Made by a program: the position numbers and the translations under genes. DNA of 25,445 bases from SYIM01 sp039800325 (GTDB taxonomy: Bacteria > Pseudomonadota > Gammaproteobacteria > Burkholderiales > Burkholderiaceae_E): positions 1 through 25,445 of the forward strand of contig JBDLQY010000014.1 in assembly GCA_039800325.1 (NCBI GenBank), given 5' to 3'. How positions within the stretch are numbered: the first letter of the stretch is position 1; every line of letters begins with the position of its first letter. The notes beneath the pieces are model-generated. The model was not told the DNA's origin. It saw nothing but the letters and a program-made list of their open reading frames with translations, and ran no database searches. This document shows, in pieces, positions 1 through 7,748 of the stretch.

Positions 1-1
1 C

Positions 2-181
2 GACGCTGTCTTTATCAGTTGTACTGATCTTCCCTCGCTTGCTTTGGTGGAATCCTTGGAACAACTAACAAGGCGTCCAGTGATCACGAGCAATCAGGCT
101 ACTTTCTGGGCCTGCGCGCGGCAGTTGGGTATAGGTCCTATCGCCAAATTCGGACGTCTGCTGAGCGGTTGCCTGTCATGA
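2..181 (+). CDS. Asp/Glu racemase / maleate isomerase family protein, C-terminal part (5' end outside window)
   Basis: An open frame runs from the window edge to a TGA at 179-181 and encodes 59 residues. It starts DAVFISCTDLPSL and continues through RPVITSNQATFWACARQLGI to a GRLL ending. This layout is the C-terminal end of the maleate cis-trans isomerase/arylmalonate decarboxylase branch of the Asp/Glu racemase superfamily: a hydrophobic strand, then a Cys-Thr turn, then a 'P-V-I-S/T-S-N-Q-A' strand-helix and a final GRL. The Cys in ISCTD is the family's second catalytic cysteine. The stop overlaps the next ATG (ATGA, 178-181), so the protein is probably made with HyuA and HyuB. The likely role is isomerising or racemising an acid or hydantoin intermediate of that pathway; this is inferred. 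The missing N-terminus prevents a finer call. Confidence 0.8.
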   Translation, partial: DAVFISCTDLPSLALVESLEQLTRRPVITSNQATFWACARQLGIGPIAKFGRLLSGCLS

Positions 182-2262
182 GCTGGCGTGTAGGGGTCGA
201 TATCGGCGGCACCTTCACCGACTTTGCATTACTCGATACAAACCATCAGCGGCTCTACCTGCATAAACAACTGACCACACCCGATGATCCGGCGCAGTCG
301 GTGTTATCGGGTTTACCCATTCTGGTGAGTAAGGCGGGCATTTCTCTGACGAAGATATCGACGTTGGTTCACGGAACCACCTTAGTGACCAATGCGGTCA
401 TTGAGCGACGCGGTGCCCCGACAGCTATGCTGGTAACGGCAGGATTTGCAGACGTTCTCGATATTGCGCGCGAGCGTCGGTACGATATGTACGACCTCGG
501 TATTGCATATCCGCCAGCCCTGATCCCGAGGTCGCTACGTATCGAGGTGAAAGAGCGTATTGACGAGCGTGGTCATGTCGTCCAGGCACCTGAGCTCTCG
601 CAGTTTCAGAACGACCTTGAGCGACTGGTTAGCGAAGGTATAGAGGCGGTAGCAATCTGCCTTCTCAATAGCCCGTTGAACTCAAGCCACGAGGAGCATA
701 TCGCCAGATTAGTTCGCGAGCGATTCCCTAAGCTGTACGTGTCGATGTCTGCTGAGGTCTTTCCTTTTCTGCGGGAATATGAGCGCTGGAATACAGCCTG
801 CATGAATGCCTATACCGGCCCCCTGGTTGACCGATATCTCGCCTCGCTACAGACAAACCTTTCCAAGCTCGGATTTTCGGGAGACCTCTTCATCATGGCT
901 TCATCGGGCGGTATGGTCACGCCCGAACTGGCCCGACGGTTTCCGGTGCGCATGCTGGAAAGCGGTCCTGCGGCAGGAGTGCTGCAATCGGCAGCCCTAG
1001 GTGCCCATTTAGGTCGTTCTGAGCTGCTTGCTTTCGATATGGGCGGAACGACGGCCAAAGGGGCTCTGATTCGGGGTGGGCAAGCCTTGAAGCGGCACGA
1101 TATGGAAGTTGCACGCATCCATGAATTCAAGGCGGGTTCTGGTCTTCCGGTTCGAATACCCGTGATCGACTTAATCGAAATTGGCGCGGGAGGGGGGTCC
1201 CTCGCACGCATTGATGATCGCGGAGCGTTGGTGGTAGGGCCGCGAAGTGCTGGAGCGTCGCCGGGCCCCATCTGCTACAAACTGGGTGGTGATCAGCCTG
1301 CGCTTACAGATGCCAACCTTGTACTGGGCTATTTAGACGCTGACTTTTTTCTGGGTGGTGCGATGAAGCTTGATCGCGACGCAGCCCTCGCAGGAATCAA
1401 ACATCGGATAGCCTCCCGATTGGGGGTAAATCCGCTTCGGGCTGCCTGGGGAATCCATGAATCGGTTAGTGAAGATGTTGCGCGAGCCTTTCGTAATCAT
1501 GCGTCTGAGCGAGGTTTCGATTACCGTGCGTGCGCCATGGTGGCCTTTGGCGGGTCCGGGCCAGCCCATGCCTGCCGGGTTGCGCGCAAGCTTCGGGTTC
1601 CCACGGTGATTTTTCCAGTGGGCGCGGGCGTTATGTCAGCAATTGGATTACTCGCGGCACCTCTGTCCTTCGAAGTCTTCAAAGCAGATCGTATCCGCTT
1701 GGATGTGTTAACTGGCGAGATCTATGACCTGCGTTGGCACGATCTGCTCGTGCAGGCGCGCGCCGAACTGTCTCGTGAGCCAAAGCTGGGCGAGAGCGAG
1801 ATAGTCCGTAAGCATCTTGATATGCGCTATCGTGGGCAGGGCTATGAGCTTGAAGTGTCGCTACCTGAGGATGCGCGGGTGTTCAACCTTCGAGCATTGT
1901 TCGAAGCCGCCTATTCAAGTATTTTCGGCAAAGCCTTCCCGGATCAGGCGATTGAGATCACGAATTGGAAGCTAGCTTTAAGTCTGTCGCACGAGGCGCA
2001 AGGACAGCCAGTCAGACTTTCTCAGTCGGTGTCCGGGCGCGCCCGGAAGGGTGCGCGCTCCGCCTGGGATCCAGAGAGCCAGTCACTGACCGACTGGCCC
2101 GTGTTCGACCGGGCGGGCTTGATACCCGGCGATCAGATTGACGGCCCTGCGTTGATTGAAGAATCCGAGTCTACCTGCGTGATCGGTCTAGGCGACTTAC
2201 TGACCGTTGATGCCCAGAGCAACCTTATCGTCAGCATTGGACCCACACGCACGCCATCATGA
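178..2262 (+). CDS. hyuA: Hydantoinase/oxoprolinase family protein, HyuA-type subunit A
   Basis: This is the A subunit of an ATP-dependent cyclic-amide hydrolase (N-methylhydantoinase A / 5-oxoprolinase N-half). Such enzymes form a cytoplasmic complex with HyuB and open hydantoin or lactam rings. Seen: an N-terminal actin-like nucleotide motif, GVDIGGTFTD (about residues 6-15); a second phosphate-binding motif, DMGGTTAKG (about 287-295); VAFGGSGPAH in the last third; and a C-terminal hydantoinase A domain. The length of 694 residues is normal for the family. I chose the ATG at 178 rather than the in-frame TTG at 169, because the ATG overlaps the upstream stop as ATGA and gives the usual short N-terminus. 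The gene ends in an ATGA overlap with the next gene. Family assignment is firm, but substrate (hydantoin, N-methylhydantoin, 5-oxoproline, acetone or acetophenone-like) cannot be told. Confidence 0.93.
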   Translation: MSWRVGVDIGGTFTDFALLDTNHQRLYLHKQLTTPDDPAQSVLSGLPILVSKAGISLTKISTLVHGTTLVTNAVIERRGAPTAMLVTAGFADVLDIARERRYDMYDLGIAYPPALIPRSLRIEVKERIDERGHVVQAPELSQFQNDLERLVSEGIEAVAICLLNSPLNSSHEEHIARLVRERFPKLYVSMSAEVFPFLREYERWNTACMNAYTGPLVDRYLASLQTNLSKLGFSGDLFIMASSGGMVTPELARRFPVRMLESGPAAGVLQSAALGAHLGRSELLAFDMGGTTAKGALIRGGQALKRHDMEVARIHEFKAGSGLPVRIPVIDLIEIGAGGGSLARIDDRGALVVGPRSAGASPGPICYKLGGDQPALTDANLVLGYLDADFFLGGAMKLDRDAALAGIKHRIASRLGVNPLRAAWGIHESVSEDVARAFRNHASERGFDYRACAMVAFGGSGPAHACRVARKLRVPTVIFPVGAGVMSAIGLLAAPLSFEVFKADRIRLDVLTGEIYDLRWHDLLVQARAELSREPKLGESEIVRKHLDMRYRGQGYELEVSLPEDARVFNLRALFEAAYSSIFGKAFPDQAIEITNWKLALSLSHEAQGQPVRLSQSVSGRARKGARSAWDPESQSLTDWPVFDRAGLIPGDQIDGPALIEESESTCVIGLGDLLTVDAQSNLIVSIGPTRTPS

Positions 2263-3950
2263 GTAATACCCTCACTTCGTTAAATCAGTCAGGGGATGCT
2301 CGAGGTGATTCACTGCAGAGCATCGACGCAGTTGACCTGGGCATTATGTGGGACCGCATGATTGCGATCACCGATGAGATCCTGCTTTCGATTGTCAGAA
2401 CTGCCTTCTCGGTTGGAGTACGCGAGGCCTGGGATCTTGCCTGCGTGATCTTTGATGCCCAGGGTCGAAGCATGGCGCAGGCAACGCAATCAATGCCCGC
2501 CTTTATCGGTACCGCACCGGCCACCATGCAACACATGCTGCGGCAGTTTCCGCCAGAGTGTTGGCAGCCTGGCGATGTTGTCGCCACGAATGATCCGTGG
2601 ATGGGAACCGGACATACCCCAGATTTGTGTCTGACACGCCCCGTCTTTTTTGAGGATCGATTGGTTGGATTCGTGATGACGATATCGCATCTTCCCGATA
2701 TCGGGGGCGCGGGCCTCTCGGTGATGAACACCTCGATTTATCAGGAGGGTTTGCTGCTGCCCATCGTCAAAGTCCTCGAACGGGGCCACTGGGTGCCAAG
2801 TCTGCGGTCACTCATCGAGGTTAACGTTCGGACGCCAGATCTGGTCTTTGGCGATATCGAGGCTGGTATTTCGGGGTGCGCGCGTGGCGAGCGTCTGTTG
2901 CGAGAATTTCTGCAGGAATACCGGCTATCTGATCTGCAGGCGCTTTCAAACGGCATCATCCAGCAGTCCGAGCGTGCTATGCGGAGTGCCATTCGTGCGA
3001 TCCCGGACGGGGTTTATCGTCACGCGATTGATGTTGAGACCGTCGACGATACGGTGCGACTGGCTTGCGCTGTCCATGTTGCCGGTGACGTTTTGCGGGT
3101 TGATTTTCAGGGTTCGGGCCCCTGTTCGCCTTACGCAATCAATGTTCCGATGTGTTACACGCGGGCGTTCGCGAGTTATGCGATCAAGTGCCTCACCACC
3201 CCACGGATCCCCAACAACATGGGCTCACTGCTTCCGCTACAAGTGACTGCCCCAGAGGGCTGCATTCTGAACGCGCTAAAGCCGGCTCCCACCGGCGGGC
3301 GCCATGCAGTGGGTTGGTTCATCGTTCCGTTGATTTATGGTGCGCTAGCCTCAGTGGTTCCACATCGGGTTCAGGCCGAATCAGGAATGGCATCGCTGTT
3401 TATCTGTCACACCGGTGGCGGCGGCGGCGAGTCGGGCTCCATTCAATTCTTTATGGCAGGCGGTCTGGGTGCCATGCAGGGGCGCGATGGGGCGGCGTGT
3501 ACGCCGTCGCCCACCAACAATGCGGTCGTGCCTGCTGAAATCTGGGAAGGCGAAACCAGAGTCCGACTGAACTACCGTCGTCTGCTGTGCGATTCGGGTG
3601 GTCCCGGAGAGTTTCGCGGCGGCCTTGGGCAGGAGGCCTCGTTGACGAATCTTCGTGACGAGGCGGTGACGCTGTTTTTATTCGGTATGCGAACACGTGT
3701 TCCTGCCTCTGGATGTCTTGGGGGACAGGCTGGCGCTTTGCGTGTTTACGAGGTTGACGGTAAGCCGATTCCATCTAAGGGTCGAATTACGCTCAGACCC
3801 GGACAAACCTTGCGCATACAAGAGGCGGGCGGCGGAGGTTACGGCGATCCGCGGCGGCGCGATCCTCAGCTTGTTTTGGCCGATGTTCGATCGGGCGCTG
3901 TCAGCGTCGCAGCTGCCTGGCGTGACTACGGCGTCAGGGTTGAAGTTTGA
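2259..3950 (+). CDS. hyuB: Hydantoinase/oxoprolinase family protein, HyuB-type subunit B
   Basis: This is the partner of the upstream HyuA; together they make the ATP-dependent hydantoinase/oxoprolinase complex. Family marks seen in the 563-residue protein: GVREAWDLACVIFDAQGRS near residue 55; NDPWMGTGHTPD, corresponding to the usual NDPxxGGxHxPD; the ISHLPDIGG segment; a Gly-rich GGGGGESGS run in the middle; and a C-terminal QEAGGGGYGDPRRR, close to the family's conserved GGGGYGDP end. The ATG at 2259 overlaps the hyuA stop (ATGA), which indicates translational coupling and equal output. The first 25 or so residues before VDLGIMWDRM are not conserved family sequence, but no later start fits the overlap as well. 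The C-terminal DVRSGAVSVAAAWRDYGV is also typical, so the protein is full length. Confidence 0.93.
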   Translation: MSNTLTSLNQSGDARGDSLQSIDAVDLGIMWDRMIAITDEILLSIVRTAFSVGVREAWDLACVIFDAQGRSMAQATQSMPAFIGTAPATMQHMLRQFPPECWQPGDVVATNDPWMGTGHTPDLCLTRPVFFEDRLVGFVMTISHLPDIGGAGLSVMNTSIYQEGLLLPIVKVLERGHWVPSLRSLIEVNVRTPDLVFGDIEAGISGCARGERLLREFLQEYRLSDLQALSNGIIQQSERAMRSAIRAIPDGVYRHAIDVETVDDTVRLACAVHVAGDVLRVDFQGSGPCSPYAINVPMCYTRAFASYAIKCLTTPRIPNNMGSLLPLQVTAPEGCILNALKPAPTGGRHAVGWFIVPLIYGALASVVPHRVQAESGMASLFICHTGGGGGESGSIQFFMAGGLGAMQGRDGAACTPSPTNNAVVPAEIWEGETRVRLNYRRLLCDSGGPGEFRGGLGQEASLTNLRDEAVTLFLFGMRTRVPASGCLGGQAGALRVYEVDGKPIPSKGRITLRPGQTLRIQEAGGGGYGDPRRRDPQLVLADVRSGAVSVAAAWRDYGVRVEV

Positions 3951-3967
3951 AGGGAGCACGCGTGCAG

Positions 3968-5290
3968 ATGAAGCCTCAATTATTGGACGACGCTCTGCTG
4001 GCGAATATTCGGTCTCGCTTTTATCACGTGGACTGGTGTCCAATCGCACGGGAGCCTCGAATTTTTTTTGAAAACGGCGGCGGCTCACTCAAGCTTAAAG
4101 CGGCGATTGCAGCCAGTGCAGAGGTCGAGGCGCTTCCAGATCAAGAGGCGCGCGATAACCCCGCCTCTGCGTATCTCTCCAACTTGCTTGAGCAGGGGCG
4201 TCAAGACTTGCACCTGCTCTTTGGGTCTTGCGAGCTCGGGGATCGACGAGGCCATGTCATCTCGGGCGAAACCGGTACGCGCTTGCTTTATCGCCTGATC
4301 AGAACCCTGGCGCTTGCGCTGGAACCCGGACCCATCATCAGCAGTACTCTGGAGCATCCGGCCAGCCTTGATGCGGCACGCCAGTGGGCGTCGAACACCG
4401 GGCGCAGACTGATCGAAGTGCCCTTTGACGCGATGACTGGAGTGATGACGCCAGCGCATTACGCCGCGGCAGTCACGCCAGATACCCGGATTGCAAGCAT
4501 CATCCACACCAGCATGCTCACCGGTTTTGTGGCTGATCTGCCGGCTATCTGTGCGGCGATTCGAGCGGTATCACCTGATTGCTTTATCGTGGTTGACGGC
4601 ATTCAGCATGCCCCTCATGGGGCGCTTACCGTTGCACAGTATGGCGCTGACGCTTACGTGTTCTCGCCGTACAAGGCGTTTTCCCGCCTGTCGTTGGGTT
4701 TCGCCTGGATCAACGATCGAGTGCATGCTGTTCCCCACGAGCACATGCTTGGAAAGCCCGGAGCTGACTGGGAACTTGGGTCCAGGGACCCAGCCTTTTA
4801 TGCGGCGCAGTCGCAGGTGGTTGATTACTACTGCTGGCTTGGTCGCCACTTTACAGACAGCAATGAGCGTCTGGTACAGCTACGGGCTGGTTCAGCCGTA
4901 ATGGCGGCACACGAGGCCGCGCTGGTCAACCTGCTGCTCAACGGTGATCACGAAGTTCGAGGCCTGGCCTGCCACGACGACATTACTTTAGTGGGGCCAC
5001 CCAGTACTGAGGGACGCGAGGGCCTGGTCTCATTCACGCTGGCTGGTATCGATTCACCGACACTGGTTCAGCTGTTCGCACGGCGAGGAATTCGCGTGCA
5101 CGCGCGGGTCAGCGACGGCTACTCTGGGCATATTCTGGGCGCACTTGGACTGGACGACTGCCTGCGGGTGTCGTTGAGTCACTACAACACACCGCAGGAG
5201 GTTCGCCAGTTTTTAAACGCTCTGAGTGAGATTCGCCATCAACGGGATTCTTCGGCCGAGCCTGAATCGCGACGGGCGGCGAAGGGATAA
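3968..5290 (+). CDS. Class V aminotransferase-fold PLP enzyme (cysteine-desulfurase-like)
   Basis: The 440-residue protein has the fold-type I, class V layout (SufS/NifS/isopenicillin-epimerase-like). Seen: ENGGGSLKL near residue 36; STLEHPASL near 126-134; IIHTSMLTGFVADL (178-191); the cofactor aspartate region VVDGIQHAPHG (D210); the expected Schiff-base lysine in YVFSPYKAFSR (K236); and a C-terminal RVSLSHYNTPQEVRQFL. The start is ambiguous. ATG 3968 lies 11 bases after AGGGAG (3951-3956), and GTG 3962 lies 5 bases after it. No hallmark cysteine-desulfurase loop Cys is obvious, so desulfurase activity should not be assumed. The gene begins 17 bases after the hyuB stop and is probably in the same transcript, suggesting it handles an amino-acid product of the ring-opening pathway (inferred). 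Its 3' end overlaps the convergent TerC gene by 52 bases. Confidence 0.85.
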   Translation: MKPQLLDDALLANIRSRFYHVDWCPIAREPRIFFENGGGSLKLKAAIAASAEVEALPDQEARDNPASAYLSNLLEQGRQDLHLLFGSCELGDRRGHVISGETGTRLLYRLIRTLALALEPGPIISSTLEHPASLDAARQWASNTGRRLIEVPFDAMTGVMTPAHYAAAVTPDTRIASIIHTSMLTGFVADLPAICAAIRAVSPDCFIVVDGIQHAPHGALTVAQYGADAYVFSPYKAFSRLSLGFAWINDRVHAVPHEHMLGKPGADWELGSRDPAFYAAQSQVVDYYCWLGRHFTDSNERLVQLRAGSAVMAAHEAALVNLLLNGDHEVRGLACHDDITLVGPPSTEGREGLVSFTLAGIDSPTLVQLFARRGIRVHARVSDGYSGHILGALGLDDCLRVSLSHYNTPQEVRQFLNALSEIRHQRDSSAEPESRRAAKG

Positions 5291-6261
5291 GAGCCGCCGC
5301 CTTTCCCCGACGCGGGGATAACGGACGACAAGATCATGGTCAGAATCAAAGTCGTAACCGTGAATCCAAGCGACCACACGATCGGAATTTTGTACAGGTC
5401 GATGATCAGCATCTTCATGCCGATGAAGACGAGCACTATCGCGAGGCCGTACGACAAGAGGTGAAAGCGCTCTTTCATACCGGCCAGCAGGAAGTACATC
5501 GCACGCAGACCCAGAATCGCGAATACGTTTGAAGTCAACACGATGAAGGGGTCAGTGGTGATGGCAAAGATTGCTGGAATCGAATCGACTGCGAAGACAA
5601 TGTCGACGATTCCAATCAATAGGATTACCACCAGCAGGGGGGTAGCCATGCGTACCCCGTCGATGACTGTAAAGAAACGCTCGCCATCGTAGATATCGGC
5701 GATTTTCATACGGCGACGCAGGAAGCTCAGCGCAGGATTATTGTCCAGATCAGGCTCCTGTCCAGCGGCCCACCACATCTTGATGCCGGTGAAAACCAGG
5801 AAGGCACCGAACACATACAAAAGCCAGTGGAAGTGGGTGATGAGCCAGGCGCCGACCAGGATCATGACAGCCCTGAGCACCAGAGCGCCCAAAATACCAA
5901 TCATGAGCACCCGTCGCTGATACTCCGCCGGCACAGCGAAGTAGGTGAACAGCATCAGGAAGACGAAAATGTTGTCGACCGCGAGTGCTTTTTCAACCAG
6001 GTAGCCCGTGACGAATTCGAGAACTTTGGTGTTCGCGGAGCCGCGAGTAGCCTCATCGTTACCCGTGCCGCCAAGGGCCCACCACAGCCAGATCGCAAAT
6101 ACGCCGGATACGGCAATCCAGATGATCGACCAGATGGCCGCTTCACGCATGGATACTGCGGCAGCGCCTCGACGGTTTAAAGCAAGAAAGTCAACGGCGA
6201 GGGCGATGACCACAAAAACAGAGAAGATCGTCCACATCAGTGGAGTTCCGACGGAAATCAT
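5239..6261 (-). CDS. TerC family integral membrane protein (Alx/MntP-like, probable Mn2+ efflux)
   Basis: The 340-residue protein has about eight or nine hydrophobic segments and the two acidic signatures of the TerC family. The first is EKALAVDNIFVF (AVDN about residues 94-97). The second is VFAVDSIPAIFAITTDPFI (AVDS about 224-227), followed by SNVFAILGLRAMYF. The paired aspartates in these helices are thought to carry metal through the membrane. Relatives such as Alx and ykoY/yceF products are linked to manganese efflux or metal loading of secreted proteins; the older tellurite-resistance name is less certain here. ATG 6261 has GAGG seven bases upstream. A yybP-ykoY-like manganese riboswitch leader lies upstream, which supports the Mn2+ role. 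The C-terminal tail after residue 320 is charged and overlaps the end of the convergent PLP-enzyme gene. Confidence 0.92.
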   Translation of the reverse strand: MISVGTPLMWTIFSVFVVIALAVDFLALNRRGAAAVSMREAAIWSIIWIAVSGVFAIWLWWALGGTGNDEATRGSANTKVLEFVTGYLVEKALAVDNIFVFLMLFTYFAVPAEYQRRVLMIGILGALVLRAVMILVGAWLITHFHWLLYVFGAFLVFTGIKMWWAAGQEPDLDNNPALSFLRRRMKIADIYDGERFFTVIDGVRMATPLLVVILLIGIVDIVFAVDSIPAIFAITTDPFIVLTSNVFAILGLRAMYFLLAGMKERFHLLSYGLAIVLVFIGMKMLIIDLYKIPIVWSLGFTVTTLILTMILSSVIPASGKGGGSYPFAARRDSGSAEESR

Positions 6262-6309
6262 GGCGAAACCTCAAGGTTCCGGTGCGGGTGGGCCGGTGGT
6301 GACTGGAAG

Positions 6310-6497
6310 GTGCCTCGGTCGGTCTTGCCGGCCACCTAAGATCTAAACAGGTGGCCTGTTGCGCCGGACGGATCAGATCAGACACCGCGCTGAACTGATC
6401 GTCGTATTGACGACGCTAAACATACGATGGCGTACCCTGATCGCCCTGCTTTGATCAGACACAAGCCGGTCGCATTCGGCTACTCCCCTTGCGGACG
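6310..6497 (-). promoter_or_regulatory. yybP-ykoY-type manganese riboswitch in the terC leader
   Basis: Read on the minus strand, the leader has the two conserved ends of this riboswitch class. The first is AAGGGGAGTAGCC (GGGGAGTA at 6488-6481). The second is GGCAAGACC (6329-6321), which in known yybP-ykoY structures appears as GCAAGACC. A GTCGTCAATACGACG segment lies between them, and a hairpin with 8-bp arms GGCCACCT/AGGTGGCC (6356-6330) sits just before the 3' motif. This element class binds Mn2+ and commonly precedes TerC/Alx or MntP genes, so its place before a TerC gene fits. The closing P1 stem looks weak beyond GG:CC, so the exact borders are approximate. The rest of the gap between the amidase stop and terC (6498-6560) holds only a possible -10 box. 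Confidence 0.75.
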
Positions 6498-6503
6498 GGG
6501 CGA

Positions 6504-6509
6504 AGTATA
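6504..6509 (-). promoter_or_regulatory. Possible -10 box for the terC transcript
   Basis: Read on the minus strand the hexamer is TATACT, 5 of 6 matches to the sigma-70 -10 box. It would place transcription start near 6497, a few bases before the conserved GGGGAGTA of the riboswitch, as expected for this element. No convincing -35 box is found 16-18 bases upstream, so the call is weak. Confidence 0.35.
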
Positions 6510-6560
6510 GATAGGGCCTAAAAGGATCGCGCAGTAAGACCCTGGTGTGAGGGCGGTAGC

Positions 6561-7748
6561 CTACTGCGCAAGTGCGTTCTGAAAGTCTGATGCCAGCTTG
6601 ATCAGAGCACGGTCTGATCCACGGGGACCAATCAGGCTCAGTCCCAATGGCGCGCCGTCGCGCGAGGCAAGAGGCATGGACAACTGCGGCAGGCGGGCAA
6701 GGCCTGCCACGCATAGGAGACGTATTGACCGATTGCGAAAGTCTTCCTGCGACGCATCGTTTTCGCTTCGAAGGGGTGCGATATCGGGCATGGTTGGAAG
6801 TACCATCACGCCGTTTTCGCCCAGCAACTCATCGAGATGTTTACAGAAGCGGTCTCGGTACTGACGAGCGGCCGAGACCTGCGCATCAGTGACTGAGCGT
6901 GACCACTGCATACGCTCGGCCACACCAGGTCCCATCGGGGGATGGTAGCGACTGATGAGCGGGCCTGCTGTCATCCAGGCCTCGAATCCCTGTATGTGAC
7001 GGTAATGCCAATACATGTCCTCAACCGAGTCCAGAACAACGCTGACGTCCTTTAGGCCACCGAGTTGAGCGGACACAGTCTGCGCGAGTGGCTGCAACAC
7101 AGTTCGTGCAGGCTCGCTGACCAATGCCCAGAGATCAGAAGGCCATAGAAGACGAGGTCCGCCGCTGAAGATGGACGAGTCATTTGCCAGCAGTACATCG
7201 GCAACTCGGGTGAATGTGTCGAGGTCGCGGGCAAACCAGCCGCAGGTATCCAGGCTTGGAGCCAGGTCCTGGCAAGCCTCAAGGCTGACACGGCCGTGGG
7301 TCGGGCGAATGCCCCACAGGCCGCAATGATTGGCCGGGCATCGTACTGAGCCCCCTGTATCGGTGCCCAGAGCAAAGTCACACAGGCGACTGCTCACCGC
7401 CGATGCCGACCCGGAAGACGAACCACCCGTGATTCGATCAGGTGCCGACCCATTGATCGGTTGCCCGAAGTGGGCGTTGTAACCCACCATGGAAAACGCA
7501 AATTCATCGGTAATGGTCTTGCCCGCAAAGCGCGCGCCTGCGTCAAGCAGGCGTGCGACGGTGGGCGCATGTCGTGTCTTAATGCCCGACATGGCCAAAA
7601 TGAACGGGCTACCGCCGCCGGTTGGATAGCCTGCGACATCGAACAGATCTTTTACGCCCATGGTGAGTCCAGACAGCGGCCCGCTCGCAGCATGCTGAAC
7701 GGGAACGGCGGGGTAGGGCATGAAGGCGCGTGCGGTGTCGTTGATCAT
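6561..7748 (-). CDS. Amidase, amidase-signature family
   Basis: This cytoplasmic serine hydrolase cleaves carboxamides. The Ser-cisSer-Lys triad is visible: Lys33 in MGVKDLFDV, the cis-Ser in TGGSSSGSA (S110) and the nucleophile in GTDTGGSVRCPA (S134), followed by GLWGIRPTHGR. The protein has 395 residues, a little short for the family (typically 400-500) but with a complete core. I chose ATG 7748 because it overlaps the stop of the preceding ATPase gene as ATGA. The in-frame upstream extension to 7811 lies inside that gene. As the last gene of a peptide-type ABC operon that begins with a racemase-like gene, it probably deamidates or hydrolyses the imported compound. Whether the substrate is a simple amide, an N-carbamoyl compound or a dipeptide amide cannot be told. 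Confidence 0.9.
   Translation of the reverse strand: MINDTARAFMPYPAVPVQHAASGPLSGLTMGVKDLFDVAGYPTGGGSPFILAMSGIKTRHAPTVARLLDAGARFAGKTITDEFAFSMVGYNAHFGQPINGSAPDRITGGSSSGSASAVSSRLCDFALGTDTGGSVRCPANHCGLWGIRPTHGRVSLEACQDLAPSLDTCGWFARDLDTFTRVADVLLANDSSIFSGGPRLLWPSDLWALVSEPARTVLQPLAQTVSAQLGGLKDVSVVLDSVEDMYWHYRHIQGFEAWMTAGPLISRYHPPMGPGVAERMQWSRSVTDAQVSAARQYRDRFCKHLDELLGENGVMVLPTMPDIAPLRSENDASQEDFRNRSIRLLCVAGLARLPQLSMPLASRDGAPLGLSLIGPRGSDRALIKLASDFQNALAQ

Noticed and set aside
5306..5318. CCCC/GGGG hairpin just past the PLP-enzyme stop as a terminator
   Set aside because: It has only a 4-bp stem, lies inside the terC coding region and has no T-run.
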